DNA of 64,000 nt, from assembly GCA_050305935.1 (NCBI GenBank), contig JBNLGG010000002.1, positions 62,001 through 126,000 of the forward strand, read 5' to 3'. Under the pieces are notes generated by a model. It searched no databases and had not been told where the DNA came from. It worked only from the letters and a program-made list of their open reading frames with translations. A program made the translations under genes and the position numbers. This DNA comes from CAJXNP01 sp050305935. Lineage in GTDB: Bacteria; Bacteroidota; Bacteroidia; Cytophagales; Cyclobacteriaceae. Positions 50,805-60,259 of the stretch are shown piece by piece (within the stretch, counting starts at the first letter, position 1; every line of letters starts with the position of its first letter).

Positions 50805-51797
50805 TTATTTGACTCCAAATCGTTTAGGTTTTAAATATTTGTTGATCAATGGCACAAAGGCGTTCATGATCAATATTGCAAATGAAACTCCTTCAGGATA
50901 GGCACCCCAAAACCGTATGACGACCGTCAAGAGTCCGATTCCAAAACCATAAAGCAACATTCCTTTATAGCTCATTGGAGATGTAACATAATCAGTCGCC
51001 ATATAAAATGCACCGAGCAATACGCCCCCGGTCAGAATGTGGAACATCGGGTTCATGTATTGGTTTGGATTTATTATCCAAAAAATTCCGCTAAATACAG
51101 CAATGGAAGCAAGCATCGAAATCGGTATGTGCCATGTAATAATTTTTCTGTACAGCATGTAAATGAAACCAATAGTCAGGGCCAATCCCGATACTTCACC
51201 GATACATCCTCCCTGATTTCCAAGAAAAAAATCAAAGTACGGCGGCAATTTTGAGACCAACTCTGTCAACGGTTGACCGGCATCCAGGCCTTCTTTGATA
51301 ATAGCCAATGGAGTGGCTCCTGAAACGGCATCGGCTAATGACCACCTGTTTTCCAATGGCACCGGCCAATTGGTCATTGGAACAGGGAAAGAAATCAAAA
51401 GAAAAACCCGGCCTACCAGGGCTGGGTTGAAAGGATTGCTGCCAAGGCCTCCGAACGCCATCTTACCGATGCCAATGGCTACCAGGCTGCCAATAACTAC
51501 ACCCCACCATGGAATGCTGCTGGGGAGGTTAAATGCTAATAATAATCCAGTAATTATTCCCGAGCCATCTGATATTGAAGTTTCTCTTTTGAGCAATAAT
51601 CTGGTTATCAGGAATTCAAAAATTAAACAACTGATGACCGCATACAGCATTACCAAAATGGCCTGAAGTCCGAAGACATACACTGACATGCCAATCACCG
51701 GCAAAAGTGCAAAAATAACTCCGTACATCAGGGTAGGTATTGATTCCTCTTTATGAATGTGTGGAGAGGGAGATATAGTTAAAAGTTGTGTGCTCAT
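50805..51797 (-). CDS. rnfD: Rnf electron transport complex subunit D
   Basis: Integral membrane flavoprotein subunit of Rnf. The 330 residues contain about nine helices and a covalent-FMN motif SGATPLAIIKE near 158-168, matching RnfD/NqrB. GFGIGLLTVVIRFWGAYPEG near the C-terminus is another family mark. It is 2 bp after rnfC and 2 bp before rnfG. Confidence 0.95.
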   Translation of the reverse strand: MSTQLLTISPSPHIHKEESIPTLMYGVIFALLPVIGMSVYVFGLQAILVMLYAVISCLIFEFLITRLLLKRETSISDGSGIITGLLLAFNLPSSIPWWGVVIGSLVAIGIGKMAFGGLGSNPFNPALVGRVFLLISFPVPMTNWPVPLENRWSLADAVSGATPLAIIKEGLDAGQPLTELVSKLPPYFDFFLGNQGGCIGEVSGLALTIGFIYMLYRKIITWHIPISMLASIAVFSGIFWIINPNQYMNPMFHILTGGVLLGAFYMATDYVTSPMSYKGMLLYGFGIGLLTVVIRFWGAYPEGVSFAILIMNAFVPLINKYLKPKRFGVK

Positions 51798-51799
51798 AC

Positions 51800-53146
51800 C
51801 TACGCAATTTTCTTTTTCATCGCAATCACTGATTTCTTACCCAGTCTGATATAGTCTAGCAAGGCTCTGTCTGATGGGCATATGTAGGAGCATGATCCAC
51901 ACTCAATGCAATCAAGTATCCGGTCACTTTCAGCTCTTTCAAATAAGTCTCTTTCAGTTTCAGCCATTAATAAATAAGGCTCCAATCCCATTGGACAAAC
52001 CTGGACACATTTGGTACAGCGGATGCAGGCTTTTTGTTCTCTTCTGTGCGCCTCTTCCTCATTTAAAATTAATATCCCGGAAGTTCCCTTGGCCATCGGT
52101 ACTTCTACGCTATTGATCGCCTTACCCATCATGGGGCCCCCTGAAATAATCTTACCCGTATTTTCGGGCAATCCACCGGCCGCTTCTACCAGGTCAGCAA
52201 CTGGGGTTCCAATTCTTACTTTCAGATTACAAGGTTTTGCGATGCCTTTACCTGTGATGGTGACAATACGTTCTACCAGCGGTTTGTTTTTTTGGATGGC
52301 TTCATAGACAGCGAATGCAGTTCCCACATTGTGAACCACAGTGCCTACATCAATCGGCAGACCCCCCGAAGGCACTTCCCTATTTATGACCGCTTTTATT
52401 AACTGCTTTTCGCCACCCTGAGGATATTGAACTTTCAGCGGAACCACTGATATTTTTTCTTCGGTTTTCAATAGCTCGCTAAAAATCTGGATGGCATCTT
52501 TTTTATTATTTTCAATTCCAATGAATGCCTTATCAACATTTAGCGCTTTCATCAGAATGCGAGTACCTATGAGGATTTCCTGACTATGTTCCATCATGAG
52601 CTGATGATCTGATGTCAGATAAGGCTCACATTCCACCCCGTTTATGATTAAATACTCAGCGGTCTTTCCTTTTGGTACTGATAATTTTACATGTGATGGG
52701 AAGGTAGCTCCTCCTAAGCCGACGATACCCGATTCTCCTATTTTTTTAATGATTTCCTCAGAACCCAGTGAAATGTCCCTGATAATATCCGGTGTGGTAT
52801 CGATGGTCTCAAGCCAATCATCACCATCCACCCGGATGATAATGGCATCTCTTTTATACCCGCTTGTATCTAGTACCTTTTCTATTTTAGTCACTGTACC
52901 GGATGCGCTGGCATGGATATTAGCCGAAACAAATCCTTCCTGAACAGCAATAACTTCACCAACTTTTACTTTTTGTCTTGGTTCAACAATCGGTTTTGCA
53001 GGCGCTCCAATATGCTGGGAAATTGGTATGGAAACCATTTTTGGAACCGGGACACTTTCAATTTTTCGTCCGGCAGACAATTTATTTTCCGGAGGATGAA
53101 TGCCTCCAATCGAAAATGTCTTTAATCCGTTTGCCCAAAACATCAT
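51800..53146 (-). CDS. rnfC: Rnf electron transport complex subunit C
   Basis: Peripheral NADH-binding, Fe-S subunit of Rnf. The start is set at ATG 53146 (MMFWANGLKTF), which follows the rnfB stop by 4 bp; an ATG at 53218 would overlap rnfB by 68 bp. The 448 residues include NADH/FMN-binding region GESGIVGLGGATFPSHVKLS near 136-155 and two [4Fe-4S] motifs, CIRCTKCVQVCP and CIECGSCSYICP, near 375-420. Length and motifs match RnfC. Confidence 0.94.
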   Translation of the reverse strand: MMFWANGLKTFSIGGIHPPENKLSAGRKIESVPVPKMVSIPISQHIGAPAKPIVEPRQKVKVGEVIAVQEGFVSANIHASASGTVTKIEKVLDTSGYKRDAIIIRVDGDDWLETIDTTPDIIRDISLGSEEIIKKIGESGIVGLGGATFPSHVKLSVPKGKTAEYLIINGVECEPYLTSDHQLMMEHSQEILIGTRILMKALNVDKAFIGIENNKKDAIQIFSELLKTEEKISVVPLKVQYPQGGEKQLIKAVINREVPSGGLPIDVGTVVHNVGTAFAVYEAIQKNKPLVERIVTITGKGIAKPCNLKVRIGTPVADLVEAAGGLPENTGKIISGGPMMGKAINSVEVPMAKGTSGILILNEEEAHRREQKACIRCTKCVQVCPMGLEPYLLMAETERDLFERAESDRILDCIECGSCSYICPSDRALLDYIRLGKKSVIAMKKKIA

Positions 53147-53150
53147 CGTA

Positions 53151-54059
53151 TTATCCGTTTTCTTTATCGTTTGAACTATCAACCTCTGGAGTGGGTGTGG
53201 CTTCAACACCTGCAGCAACAGGCTCCGCTTTTATCTTCTTTGGAGGGAAATTTATTTCATGGATCGAATGCGATCCACAAACATCCACACATTTTCTGCA
53301 CAATTTGCACTTTTCTCCATCTATGTATGCGAGGTAATTATCGATTGTGATTGCATCATATCGACATTCCTTTTCACACTTGGTACAGCCGGTACAGGCT
53401 ACCTCGCAAACTTTTCTTGCTGTACCCCCTTTGTCCATGTTTATACAGGCGACAAAAACCTTTCTATCTTTTTTCCCTTGTGGCCATAAGGCCATTATAT
53501 CTTTAGGACAAGCTGTAACACAAGCATTGCAGGCAGTACATTTATCTTCGATTACAACCGGGAGTCCGGTTTTTTCATCCATGTACATAGCATCAAACTG
53601 ACAGGCATCCACGCATTCGCCCAAGCCCAGACAGCCATAAGTACACCCGGTGTCACCACCATATAGACTGGCAGCGATGGTACAATTCTTTGCCCCTTCG
53701 TAGACGGAAGTTCTGGGGCGATACTCAAAAGAACCGGAACATCTCACCACGGCCACATATTTGGCTCTTTCTTCCACTTCCATTCCCAGGATCGCACCGA
53801 CTGCGTTCATGGTTTCGTTACCTCCTACAGGACAATGAAGATCAGAAAGGTCGTCTGCCTTTGTACATGCAACAGCAAAAGCATGACATCCCGGAAAACC
53901 GCAACCGCCACAGTTAGTGTTAGGTAGGGCGTTTTCTACTTCTTCGATCTTAGGATCCTCCCATACCTTGAATTTGGAAGCAACGATATACAGGATTGTG
54001 GCTGCAATAAACCCTAAGGTTGTCAGTGAAAGGACCGTATAGATTACTATGTCACTCAT
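53151..54059 (-). CDS. rnfB: Rnf electron transport complex subunit B
   Basis: Ferredoxin-accepting Fe-S subunit. The start is set at ATG 54059, which overlaps the rseC stop in an ATGA; the ATG at 54074 is a less likely alternative. The 302 residues have an N-terminal membrane helix, an NCGGCGFPGCHAFAVAC four-cysteine cluster near 48-64, and four ferredoxin-type motifs: CTYGCLGLGECVDAC, CTACNACVTACP, CTGCTKCEKEC and CKLCRKCVDVC. Having four C-terminal motifs is more than the two of E. coli RnfB. Confidence 0.93.
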   Translation of the reverse strand: MSDIVIYTVLSLTTLGFIAATILYIVASKFKVWEDPKIEEVENALPNTNCGGCGFPGCHAFAVACTKADDLSDLHCPVGGNETMNAVGAILGMEVEERAKYVAVVRCSGSFEYRPRTSVYEGAKNCTIAASLYGGDTGCTYGCLGLGECVDACQFDAMYMDEKTGLPVVIEDKCTACNACVTACPKDIMALWPQGKKDRKVFVACINMDKGGTARKVCEVACTGCTKCEKECRYDAITIDNYLAYIDGEKCKLCRKCVDVCGSHSIHEINFPPKKIKAEPVAAGVEATPTPEVDSSNDKENG

Positions 54060-54484
54060 AAGGAAACATTCCATTTTTCAATTTTGAAGGAAAATGTCTT
54101 TTGAAACTTTTTCCGGAACAGCGCAAGTAGGAGGTAGTAGGGTAATAAGCTCAGCACCGATGTGAGTCCCGCAATTGTTTCGCTGGAAGTAATTGCCCAA
54201 CTGATAAGAAGTGTAATAAGCATAATGATGAAAGGCAATCCATAGCCAAAAAAGAGTGCTTTCACTCCCATAGAATTATTAAAAAGTATGCTTATTCGTT
54301 CGCCGACTGAAAGCTGCTGATCATCAAGTGGGACTTCAATTTCTTTATTGTCTACTTCAGAAACATTGCAGGCGGACTTGGCATGGCAGGATGAACAGGC
54401 GGAGATATTCACTAATTTAACTGTCGCTATTCCATTGCTTATTCTGCAGATAACCCCTTCGTGTTTTATGATGTTCTCACTCAT
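54056..54484 (-). CDS. rseC: SoxR-reducing system protein RseC family
   Basis: A 142-residue RseC-type protein, commonly the first gene of rnf operons. Four cysteines in the N-terminal part (ACSSCHAKSACNVSE near 30-44) and two membrane helices (ALFFGYGLPFIIMLITLLIS and SVLSLLPYYLLLALF) match the family. It is thought to help reduce SoxR or assemble Rnf. It is the first gene of the operon; its stop overlaps the rnfB start. Confidence 0.9.
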   Translation of the reverse strand: MSENIIKHEGVICRISNGIATVKLVNISACSSCHAKSACNVSEVDNKEIEVPLDDQQLSVGERISILFNNSMGVKALFFGYGLPFIIMLITLLISWAITSSETIAGLTSVLSLLPYYLLLALFRKKFQKTFSFKIEKWNVSL

Positions 54485-54593
54485 CGCGAATATTAAAACC
54501 TCATTTGTAATCCATTCTAAGGTACTTCCAGCGTATTTAAAAAAGGTTGATATTCATCAGCTTTTAGTGAAATAATCAACGCACCGAGTATAA

Positions 54594-54623
54594 AAAACTA
54601 AAAAGTCCCGCTGGATGCGGGAC
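54594..54623 (-). terminator. Rho-independent terminator after the flavodoxin gene
   Basis: On the minus strand GTCCCGC, five-base loop, GCGGGAC (54623-54605) is followed by TTTTTAGTTTTTT. It lies 13 bp after the flavodoxin stop and separates it from rseC. Confidence 0.9.
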
Positions 54624-54635
54624 CTCACTAGTTGT

Positions 54636-55139
54636 TTAAAATTCGCCTTGTAATTGTTCGACCCATTTTTTAACCCGGCCGTCGGTCTTATTGGATTCGT
54701 TATCTTCATCAATTGCAAGCCCCAGGAACATGCCGTCGACTTCTGCTTTTGACTCGTCGTATTCGTAATCGTCAGTTGGCCATTTCCCTACAAAGGAAGC
54801 CCCTGAATCTTTGATTCGGTCATGGATGATACCCAGAGCATCAATAAACGTATCAGGATAGCCATCGGCGTCCCCCAGGCCAAAATAAGCCACGGTTTTA
54901 CCATTGAAATCCACATCATCCAACACATCAATAAAGGTCTCCCAATCTTCTTGCAGCTCGCCAATTTCCCATGTAGGGCAGCCGAGAATTATGTTGGTAT
55001 AACCTTGCACATCTTCCGCAGTGGCGGAATCAACATTAAATAGATCTACTTTGTCAGCACCAAAAGCCTTTTGGATCTTTTCTGCCACATTCTCAGTATT
55101 ACCCTCAGTAGAACCATAGAATAAGCCAATTTTGTCCAT
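54636..55139 (-). CDS. fldA: Flavodoxin
   Basis: Small FMN electron carrier, able to replace ferredoxin. The 167 residues are a long-chain flavodoxin: phosphate-binding loop FYGSTEGNTENVAEKI near 8-23, the first isoalloxazine loop CPTWEIGELQEDW near 54-66, and VAYFGLGDADGYPD near 84-97. It is a single gene with its own terminator, next to the rnf operon, so it may trade electrons with Rnf; that is inference. Confidence 0.95.
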   Translation of the reverse strand: MDKIGLFYGSTEGNTENVAEKIQKAFGADKVDLFNVDSATAEDVQGYTNIILGCPTWEIGELQEDWETFIDVLDDVDFNGKTVAYFGLGDADGYPDTFIDALGIIHDRIKDSGASFVGKWPTDDYEYDESKAEVDGMFLGLAIDEDNESNKTDGRVKKWVEQLQGEF

Positions 55140-55281
55140 CTTTAATATTTTTTTATGAGTTATAAAGTATTAGTTGGGCCGTTCAATTAAAGGGCGAAAG
55201 TTAAAAGGTAGATACCGGGGGAAATATGACGGTTGTCAGAAAGTGAACTGATTTATTTAGTTAAGTACAGGTAAAATGGAA

Positions 55282-56934
55282 CTAAATGGTGAGAAGTTCC
55301 CTTGCACTGTTCAGGTTCGTCTCAGTAGGTTTATCACCTCCGATCATTTTGGCGATTTCCAGGACTCTTTCTTCTTCATTGAGTTTTCTAATCCGGCTTA
55401 CGGTATGGAATTCAGAATTGTCTTTGAAAACAAAAAAATGAAAGTCTCCTTTGGAGGCAATTTGTGGCAGGTGTGTAATGGTAACTACCTGGTGATGGGT
55501 GGCCATTTTCTTCATCAATGAGGCCATTTTAATCGCAATTTCACCGGAAATCCCGCTGTCTATCTCATCAAAAATAATCGTGGGGAGGGAGGTTTTTTCA
55601 GCAATGATATTTTTAATGGCAAACATCAAGCGGGAGAATTCACCCCCGCTCGCTACTTTGCGAAGTTCTTCCGGCTTGATACCAAGGTTTGCACTAAAAA
55701 GTATTTTTATTTCGTCGATGCCATTGTCAGTTGGTTTGACTTCCTCCGATAAAAGATCAATAGAAGCGTGTTCCATCCCCAGGTCGGATAGGATGGACTT
55801 AAGTTTGGATTTTAATGGTTCAAATCCTTTTTTTCTTTTATCGGATAGTTGTTTGCCAAGATCGATCGTTTGTTCCAATAAATTCTCACAATCTTTTTTT
55901 GCCCGGGCAACAGATTCATCAATATTAGAGACAATATGAAGCTTTTCTTCGAGGGAATCCTTGATTTTCAGTAAATCGGCCACCGCTTCTACTTGGTGTT
56001 TTTGTTCAAGTTTATACAACAAACTCAGCCGTTCAGAAACCTCATCCTGCCTTAACGGATCAAATTCTATCCGCTGCTCTTCCCCTTCCAGCTCGTTATT
56101 GATATCTTTTAACTCAATCATCACACTGTTCAATCGCTCCGACAACTTGTGATAATTCTGTGAGTACTGACTGATCTGGCCAATGTTTTTGGTGACGACC
56201 TGAAGAGATTGCAATACAGAAAACTCATTTTCATTAACAAGATGAATGCTTTCCAGGAGTTTTCTTTTGATCTCTTCTGAGTGTTCGAGGATTTTCTGCT
56301 CCTCTTCGAGCGTAGTTTGTTCGTTTTCCTGAAGCGCCGCCTTGTCTAACTCCTCAAATAGAAAGTGATGATAATCAGCCTCACTTTTTATTTCAATGGA
56401 CTGGTTCTCCAGCTCTTCGTATGTTTTCAATGCCTTTTTATACGACCTATAACTTTCTCTGTATTTCGAGAGCAAATCAATACTATCGGTAAAAGAGTCG
56501 ATCAGTTGCATTTGATAGCTGGCATTGCCCAATAGTCTGGTGTCCGTTTGGGAATGGATATCGACCAGGTACATTCCAATTTCTTTAGCGGTATCGAGCG
56601 TTACCGGTGTATCGTTGATAAAGGCACGCGATTTTCCCGAGGGGGATATTTCCCTTCGAATGATGCATTCCGGATAATAGTCGAGGTCAGAAGCAATAAA
56701 AAAATCCTTCAGGTTGTATTCCTCAATATTAAAAACCCCTTCGACAATACATTTTTCGTCGGGGTTTAACAGGGCTTTCGTGTCTGCCCTGTTTCCTAGC
56801 AGGAGGCCTATAGCACCAAGCATGATCGATTTTCCAGCACCTGTTTCGCCAGTGATGGTGTTCAGCCTGGTTGACGGGCTAAACTCCAACTCCTTGATGA
56901 GAGCATAATTTCTAATTTTCAGGTGCTTAAGCAT
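55282..56934 (-). CDS. recN: DNA repair protein RecN
   Basis: SMC-like ATPase in double-strand break repair. The 550 residues have Walker A TGETGAGKS near 28-36 in the N-terminal head, a long coiled coil (about 150-350), the ABC signature region ASGGEFSRLMFAIK near 429-442 and Walker B TIIFDEIDSGISG near 455-467. It is the last gene of the bamD-rpoZ-coaBC-DUF4835-recN operon. Confidence 0.96.
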   Translation of the reverse strand: MLKHLKIRNYALIKELEFSPSTRLNTITGETGAGKSIMLGAIGLLLGNRADTKALLNPDEKCIVEGVFNIEEYNLKDFFIASDLDYYPECIIRREISPSGKSRAFINDTPVTLDTAKEIGMYLVDIHSQTDTRLLGNASYQMQLIDSFTDSIDLLSKYRESYRSYKKALKTYEELENQSIEIKSEADYHHFLFEELDKAALQENEQTTLEEEQKILEHSEEIKRKLLESIHLVNENEFSVLQSLQVVTKNIGQISQYSQNYHKLSERLNSVMIELKDINNELEGEEQRIEFDPLRQDEVSERLSLLYKLEQKHQVEAVADLLKIKDSLEEKLHIVSNIDESVARAKKDCENLLEQTIDLGKQLSDKRKKGFEPLKSKLKSILSDLGMEHASIDLLSEEVKPTDNGIDEIKILFSANLGIKPEELRKVASGGEFSRLMFAIKNIIAEKTSLPTIIFDEIDSGISGEIAIKMASLMKKMATHHQVVTITHLPQIASKGDFHFFVFKDNSEFHTVSRIRKLNEEERVLEIAKMIGGDKPTETNLNSARELLTI

Positions 56935-56941
56935 AGGGTAA

Positions 56942-57838
56942 TTAATTTTCCAAGATAGCCTGGAATTTATCCGTGCTGCTTGGTTCTATTTTAGCACAAA
57001 TATCGAAAGCCTGTCGCTTTTGCGTAGGATTTGCCTGCTTAAAAATATTAATTATTTCATCTGTTTTGGCATCAAAAAATGAAATTTTAATAATGGAATT
57101 CGGGCGCAGTCTTTCTATCTCCTGGAGTTGCTTGAGGGTGTTGAGGGCATTTTCGCGGGCTTCTTCCGGTCGTTCCATCAGTACATCAAGCCCGTTTCGG
57201 TGATAGTTGTAATAAGCCTTTCTGAACTCCTCCGATTGTTTGTTCATCAGGTTTTCAATAAGCCAATACCTGTTCCTGTTGCTGTCAAAAGGCTGCCATC
57301 CTTTTGTATTCGTCGATTGCGCCAGGTTGACGATTTCCAAAGCACGGACGAAATAGGGATTTCCCCCGAGGCTTGAAAAACTGTCGTGATCAATTCCCAG
57401 AATCACATAAGCATAAAAGCCGAGCATGGAAGTCAGATTATTGTTATAATAGTTTTCGCTAAATTCAAGCGGTTGTGACTGTATGTATTCAAAGGAAAAA
57501 TCCCGGTCCGCGAAATTGAGCATGAGCGTTTCATAATTGGTATTGTACACCGGTCGGGAGGATTGGATTTGCGCTGTTGCCTCGTAGCTCCCAATGGCCG
57601 GGCTACCCGTAATGGTGATGATTAAATTACAGTTTATCCTTTCCTCGGGAAGGTAGCCTTGATCGGTCCATTTCCGGCTGTTCATAAAATTTTCAACCGA
57701 ATTTTCCAGGTCGTCAAATACCTGCCGGTCAGTAGTTTGCACCCTTTGCGCATCAACTACTACCCTAAACAGTAACTCTTGCGAGAAGCATGTTATTGAC
57801 AAGAGAAAGAATAAACAAGCTGATAAAAATTTAATCAT
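56942..57838 (-). CDS. DUF4835 family secreted protein (PorD-like)
   Basis: A 298-residue exported protein with a signal peptide ending CFSQ. Hallmarks of DUF4835: QELLFRVVVDAQRVQTTDRQ at the start, CNLIITITGSPAIGSYEATA near 69-88, and YAYVILGIDHDSFSSLGGN near 142-160. As I recall it, this family includes proteins named PorD and tied to type IX secretion in Flavobacteriia; I am not certain of the naming. The ATG overlaps the coaBC stop by 8 bp. Confidence 0.88.
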   Translation of the reverse strand: MIKFLSACLFFLLSITCFSQELLFRVVVDAQRVQTTDRQVFDDLENSVENFMNSRKWTDQGYLPEERINCNLIITITGSPAIGSYEATAQIQSSRPVYNTNYETLMLNFADRDFSFEYIQSQPLEFSENYYNNNLTSMLGFYAYVILGIDHDSFSSLGGNPYFVRALEIVNLAQSTNTKGWQPFDSNRNRYWLIENLMNKQSEEFRKAYYNYHRNGLDVLMERPEEARENALNTLKQLQEIERLRPNSIIKISFFDAKTDEIINIFKQANPTQKRQAFDICAKIEPSSTDKFQAILEN

Positions 57839-59033
57839 TTAAATGATTGATTATGGAATTCACGATATCCCTGGCAACTTCTTTCTTGGTTTTTAATTCA
57901 AACTCCTCAACTCTGCCCTTAGTATCCAGTATTTTAATTTTATTTGTATCAAACCCAAAACCGGCGCCTTCGTCGTTCAAAGAGTTTAGCACGATCATAT
58001 CAAATCCTTTTGATGCTAATTTCTTTTTTGCGTTTTCTAGCTCATTTTCTGTTTCCAGTGCAAACCCAACTGTGAATTGACCTTTTCTTTTTTTGCTGGC
58101 AAGGCTCGCCGCTATGTCAATGGTTTTTTCGAGTTCAATAGAAAGCCCCGCCGTTTCTTTTTTTATTTTTTGTGGGGCAATTTTTGTAGGCTTGTAGTCC
58201 GCCACAGCGGCAGACAGCACGGTAATGTCAGAATTGCCATAGATAGAATCGCAGGCTTCGAACATTTCCTCTGAAGCAGAAACCCTTGTAAGTTTGATGT
58301 TGGGGTGATTTAACTGGATTTGGGTTGGCCCACTTACCAGATTCACCTCGGCTCCCATATCAGCCATAGTTTCAGCAATGGCATAGCCCATTTTGCCCGA
58401 TGAATGATTGCCAATAAACCGAACCGGGTCGATTGATTCATAAGTTGGCCCAGCGGTGATCAGAGCCCTCTTACTTCTGAGCGGGGACTTTTCGAGGATT
58501 TCTTTTACAAGGAATTCAAGTATGTGTTCCGGTTCTGCCATTCTTCCTTCTCCAAAAAGTCCGCTTGCCAGCTCGCCGTGTTCCGGGTAAATTACCTTGC
58601 AACCGAATGATTTCAATCTGGCAATGTTTTCGGAAGTTGTAGGGTGCTGGTACATATCCAGGTCCATCGCCGGGACGATAAATACAGGGCATCTGGCGGA
58701 GAGGTAAGTTGCGGTGAGAAGGTTGTCACAAATTCCTATCGATAGCTTCGCCAGTGTATTAGCGGTGGCAGGCGCAATTACGAAGTAATCAGCCCACAGG
58801 CCAAGCTCCACGTGGCTATTCCACTCGCCAGTCTTTTCCTTAAAATAATCAATAAGAACTGGATTTTTGGATAAAGTAGAAAGAGTAAGAGGGGTTATAA
58901 AATGAGTAGAGGAGGGCGTCATGATTATTTTAACATGAGCACCCTCCTTCACTAAAAGTCTTGTCAATATGGCGATCTTGTAGGCAGCAATGCTACCGCA
59001 TACGCCTATTAAAATATTTTTACCACGGAGCAT
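57831..59033 (-). CDS. coaBC: CoaBC: phosphopantothenoylcysteine decarboxylase/phosphopantothenate-cysteine ligase
   Basis: Two-step enzyme of coenzyme A synthesis. The N-terminal flavoprotein decarboxylase (about 1-175) has GVCGSIAAYKIAIL, the catalytic His in WNSHVELG and PAMDLDMYQHP (the PAMN motif reads PAMD here, as in other Bacteroidota). The C-terminal synthetase (about 185-400) has ALITAGPTYESIDPVRFIGN and AVADYKPTKIAPQKIKK. The 400-residue length is typical. Confidence 0.95.
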   Translation of the reverse strand: MLRGKNILIGVCGSIAAYKIAILTRLLVKEGAHVKIIMTPSSTHFITPLTLSTLSKNPVLIDYFKEKTGEWNSHVELGLWADYFVIAPATANTLAKLSIGICDNLLTATYLSARCPVFIVPAMDLDMYQHPTTSENIARLKSFGCKVIYPEHGELASGLFGEGRMAEPEHILEFLVKEILEKSPLRSKRALITAGPTYESIDPVRFIGNHSSGKMGYAIAETMADMGAEVNLVSGPTQIQLNHPNIKLTRVSASEEMFEACDSIYGNSDITVLSAAVADYKPTKIAPQKIKKETAGLSIELEKTIDIAASLASKKRKGQFTVGFALETENELENAKKKLASKGFDMIVLNSLNDEGAGFGFDTNKIKILDTKGRVEEFELKTKKEVARDIVNSIINHLND

Positions 59034-59038
59034 GGTGT

Positions 59039-59347
59039 TTACTCATTTTCCTCTGGTAAATGGAATCGCACCTTTCCTTCCGAAAATTCATCGATTGCTA
59101 CTGAGGTCGGCTTTGGCATTCTTTCGTAAAACTTTGAGATTTCTATTTGCTCCCTGTTTTCAAAGATTTCTTCCAGATTGTCAACAGTAGTGGCAAATTC
59201 AGCCAATTTACTGCTCAGCTCTTCCTTTTGTTTAGTAGCAAGCTGCCGTGCTCTTTTTCCGATGACGGCAATCGATTCATAAACATTTCCTGTAGGTTTC
59301 GCTAACCTGTTGAGGTCTCTTGTGATAATTGATGCTTTGTCTGACAT
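59039..59347 (-). CDS. rpoZ: DNA-directed RNA polymerase omega subunit, Bacteroidota type
   Basis: A 102-residue omega-like subunit that aids RNA polymerase assembly. It starts SDKASIITRDLNRLAKPTGN and holds YESIAVIGKRARQLATKQKE near 23-42, the part equivalent to the E. coli omega core; the C-terminal half is phylum-specific. It lies between coaBC (5 bp) and bamD (18 bp), its usual position in Bacteroidota. Confidence 0.88.
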   Translation of the reverse strand: MSDKASIITRDLNRLAKPTGNVYESIAVIGKRARQLATKQKEELSSKLAEFATTVDNLEEIFENREQIEISKFYERMPKPTSVAIDEFSEGKVRFHLPEENE

Positions 59348-59365
59348 ATTTTTTAATTTAATTTT

Positions 59366-60166
59366 TTAACTCAATTTTTGAATTTGATCTAGGCAGTCAG
59401 TGTAAATATCCTGGGCTTTCCTTAACCATGCACTGTCTGGATAGGTATCCAGAAACTCCTGATACAGATCTAAACATTCCTGATATCTTTCCCGCTGACG
59501 AATGACGATGCTTTTTTTGGCGTAGTTAAAAGCTGATAAGACCATTAGGTACCTTGCCTGTTCGTTCAAATCTGAATCGGGATAATCTTTTCCGAAATTA
59601 TCAAATGCAATGATTGCTGATCGATAAATACTCCTGTTAAAATACGATTCGGCACTTTCAAAGGCTTTCCTTTCAAGTTTGTACTGTAGCTCGTTGATGA
59701 TATCTACTGCCTCTACCATGTGTTCACTTTCGGGATATTTGTTAATAAATGTCTGGAGCGCTGTGATAGCCTCTATGCTGCTGGTCTGATCGAGATTATA
59801 GGGAGGGGACTGCATGAATAAGCTGTAGCCGTGCATGTAAAGAGCATCTTCCGCGTACTCACTCCTTCGATAGGTGTCGTAAAAATTTTTAAAATAATGA
59901 GCGGCCAGGATGTACTGCTTTTGGTAAAACTGAACATACGCGTAGTAGTACTGAATTTGCTCGTTTTCTTTTTTACCTCGATAAAAGGGCATTATCTCTT
60001 CAAAAAGGATATTTGCCCGGTAGTAATCCTGATTTTCGTAGTATTTCATCGCGGCATCGTACTTAGCCTGCACGTCTGTGCTTTTCTGGATTTTTCGGAA
60101 TTCACTACACGAAGTCGACAAAATAATGGTCGACAAAAAGAAGAATAAATACCTCATTTTTAGCAT
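59366..60166 (-). CDS. bamD: Outer membrane protein assembly factor BamD
   Basis: Lipoprotein of the BAM machine that inserts beta-barrel proteins into the outer membrane. The 266 residues have a lipoprotein signal (LSTIILSTSC, Cys20) and TPR-like repeats (about 30-260; YYRANILFEEIMPFYRGK, YILAAHYFKNFYDTYRRSEY, AIIAFDNFGKDYPDSDLNEQ). ATG 60157 is a possible start three codons on. It is the first gene of an operon with rpoZ, coaBC, DUF4835 and recN and has a good promoter match. Confidence 0.92.
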   Translation of the reverse strand: MLKMRYLFFFLSTIILSTSCSEFRKIQKSTDVQAKYDAAMKYYENQDYYRANILFEEIMPFYRGKKENEQIQYYYAYVQFYQKQYILAAHYFKNFYDTYRRSEYAEDALYMHGYSLFMQSPPYNLDQTSSIEAITALQTFINKYPESEHMVEAVDIINELQYKLERKAFESAESYFNRSIYRSAIIAFDNFGKDYPDSDLNEQARYLMVLSAFNYAKKSIVIRQRERYQECLDLYQEFLDTYPDSAWLRKAQDIYTDCLDQIQKLS

Positions 60167-60173
60167 AAGCCTG

Positions 60174-60204
60174 CAAATATAGAATTATGATTGCTAATAA
60201 TCAA
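60174..60204 (-). promoter_or_regulatory. Predicted promoter of the bamD operon
   Basis: TATATTTG (60181-60174) on the minus strand is an exact -7 element; ATTGA lies about 19-20 bp upstream in the -33 position. The -7 element is only 7 bp from the bamD ATG, so the transcript would be nearly leaderless unless the ATG at 60157 is used. Confidence 0.5.
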
Positions 60205-60259
60205 TTTGATAACTGTCTGCAAATGACAAAATTAAAGGTTAATTAGGAAGTAACTGATG

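Noticed and set aside
53147..53218. 24-residue N-terminal extension of rnfC
   Set aside because: It lies inside rnfB and is not conserved; ATG 53146 follows the rnfB stop neatly.
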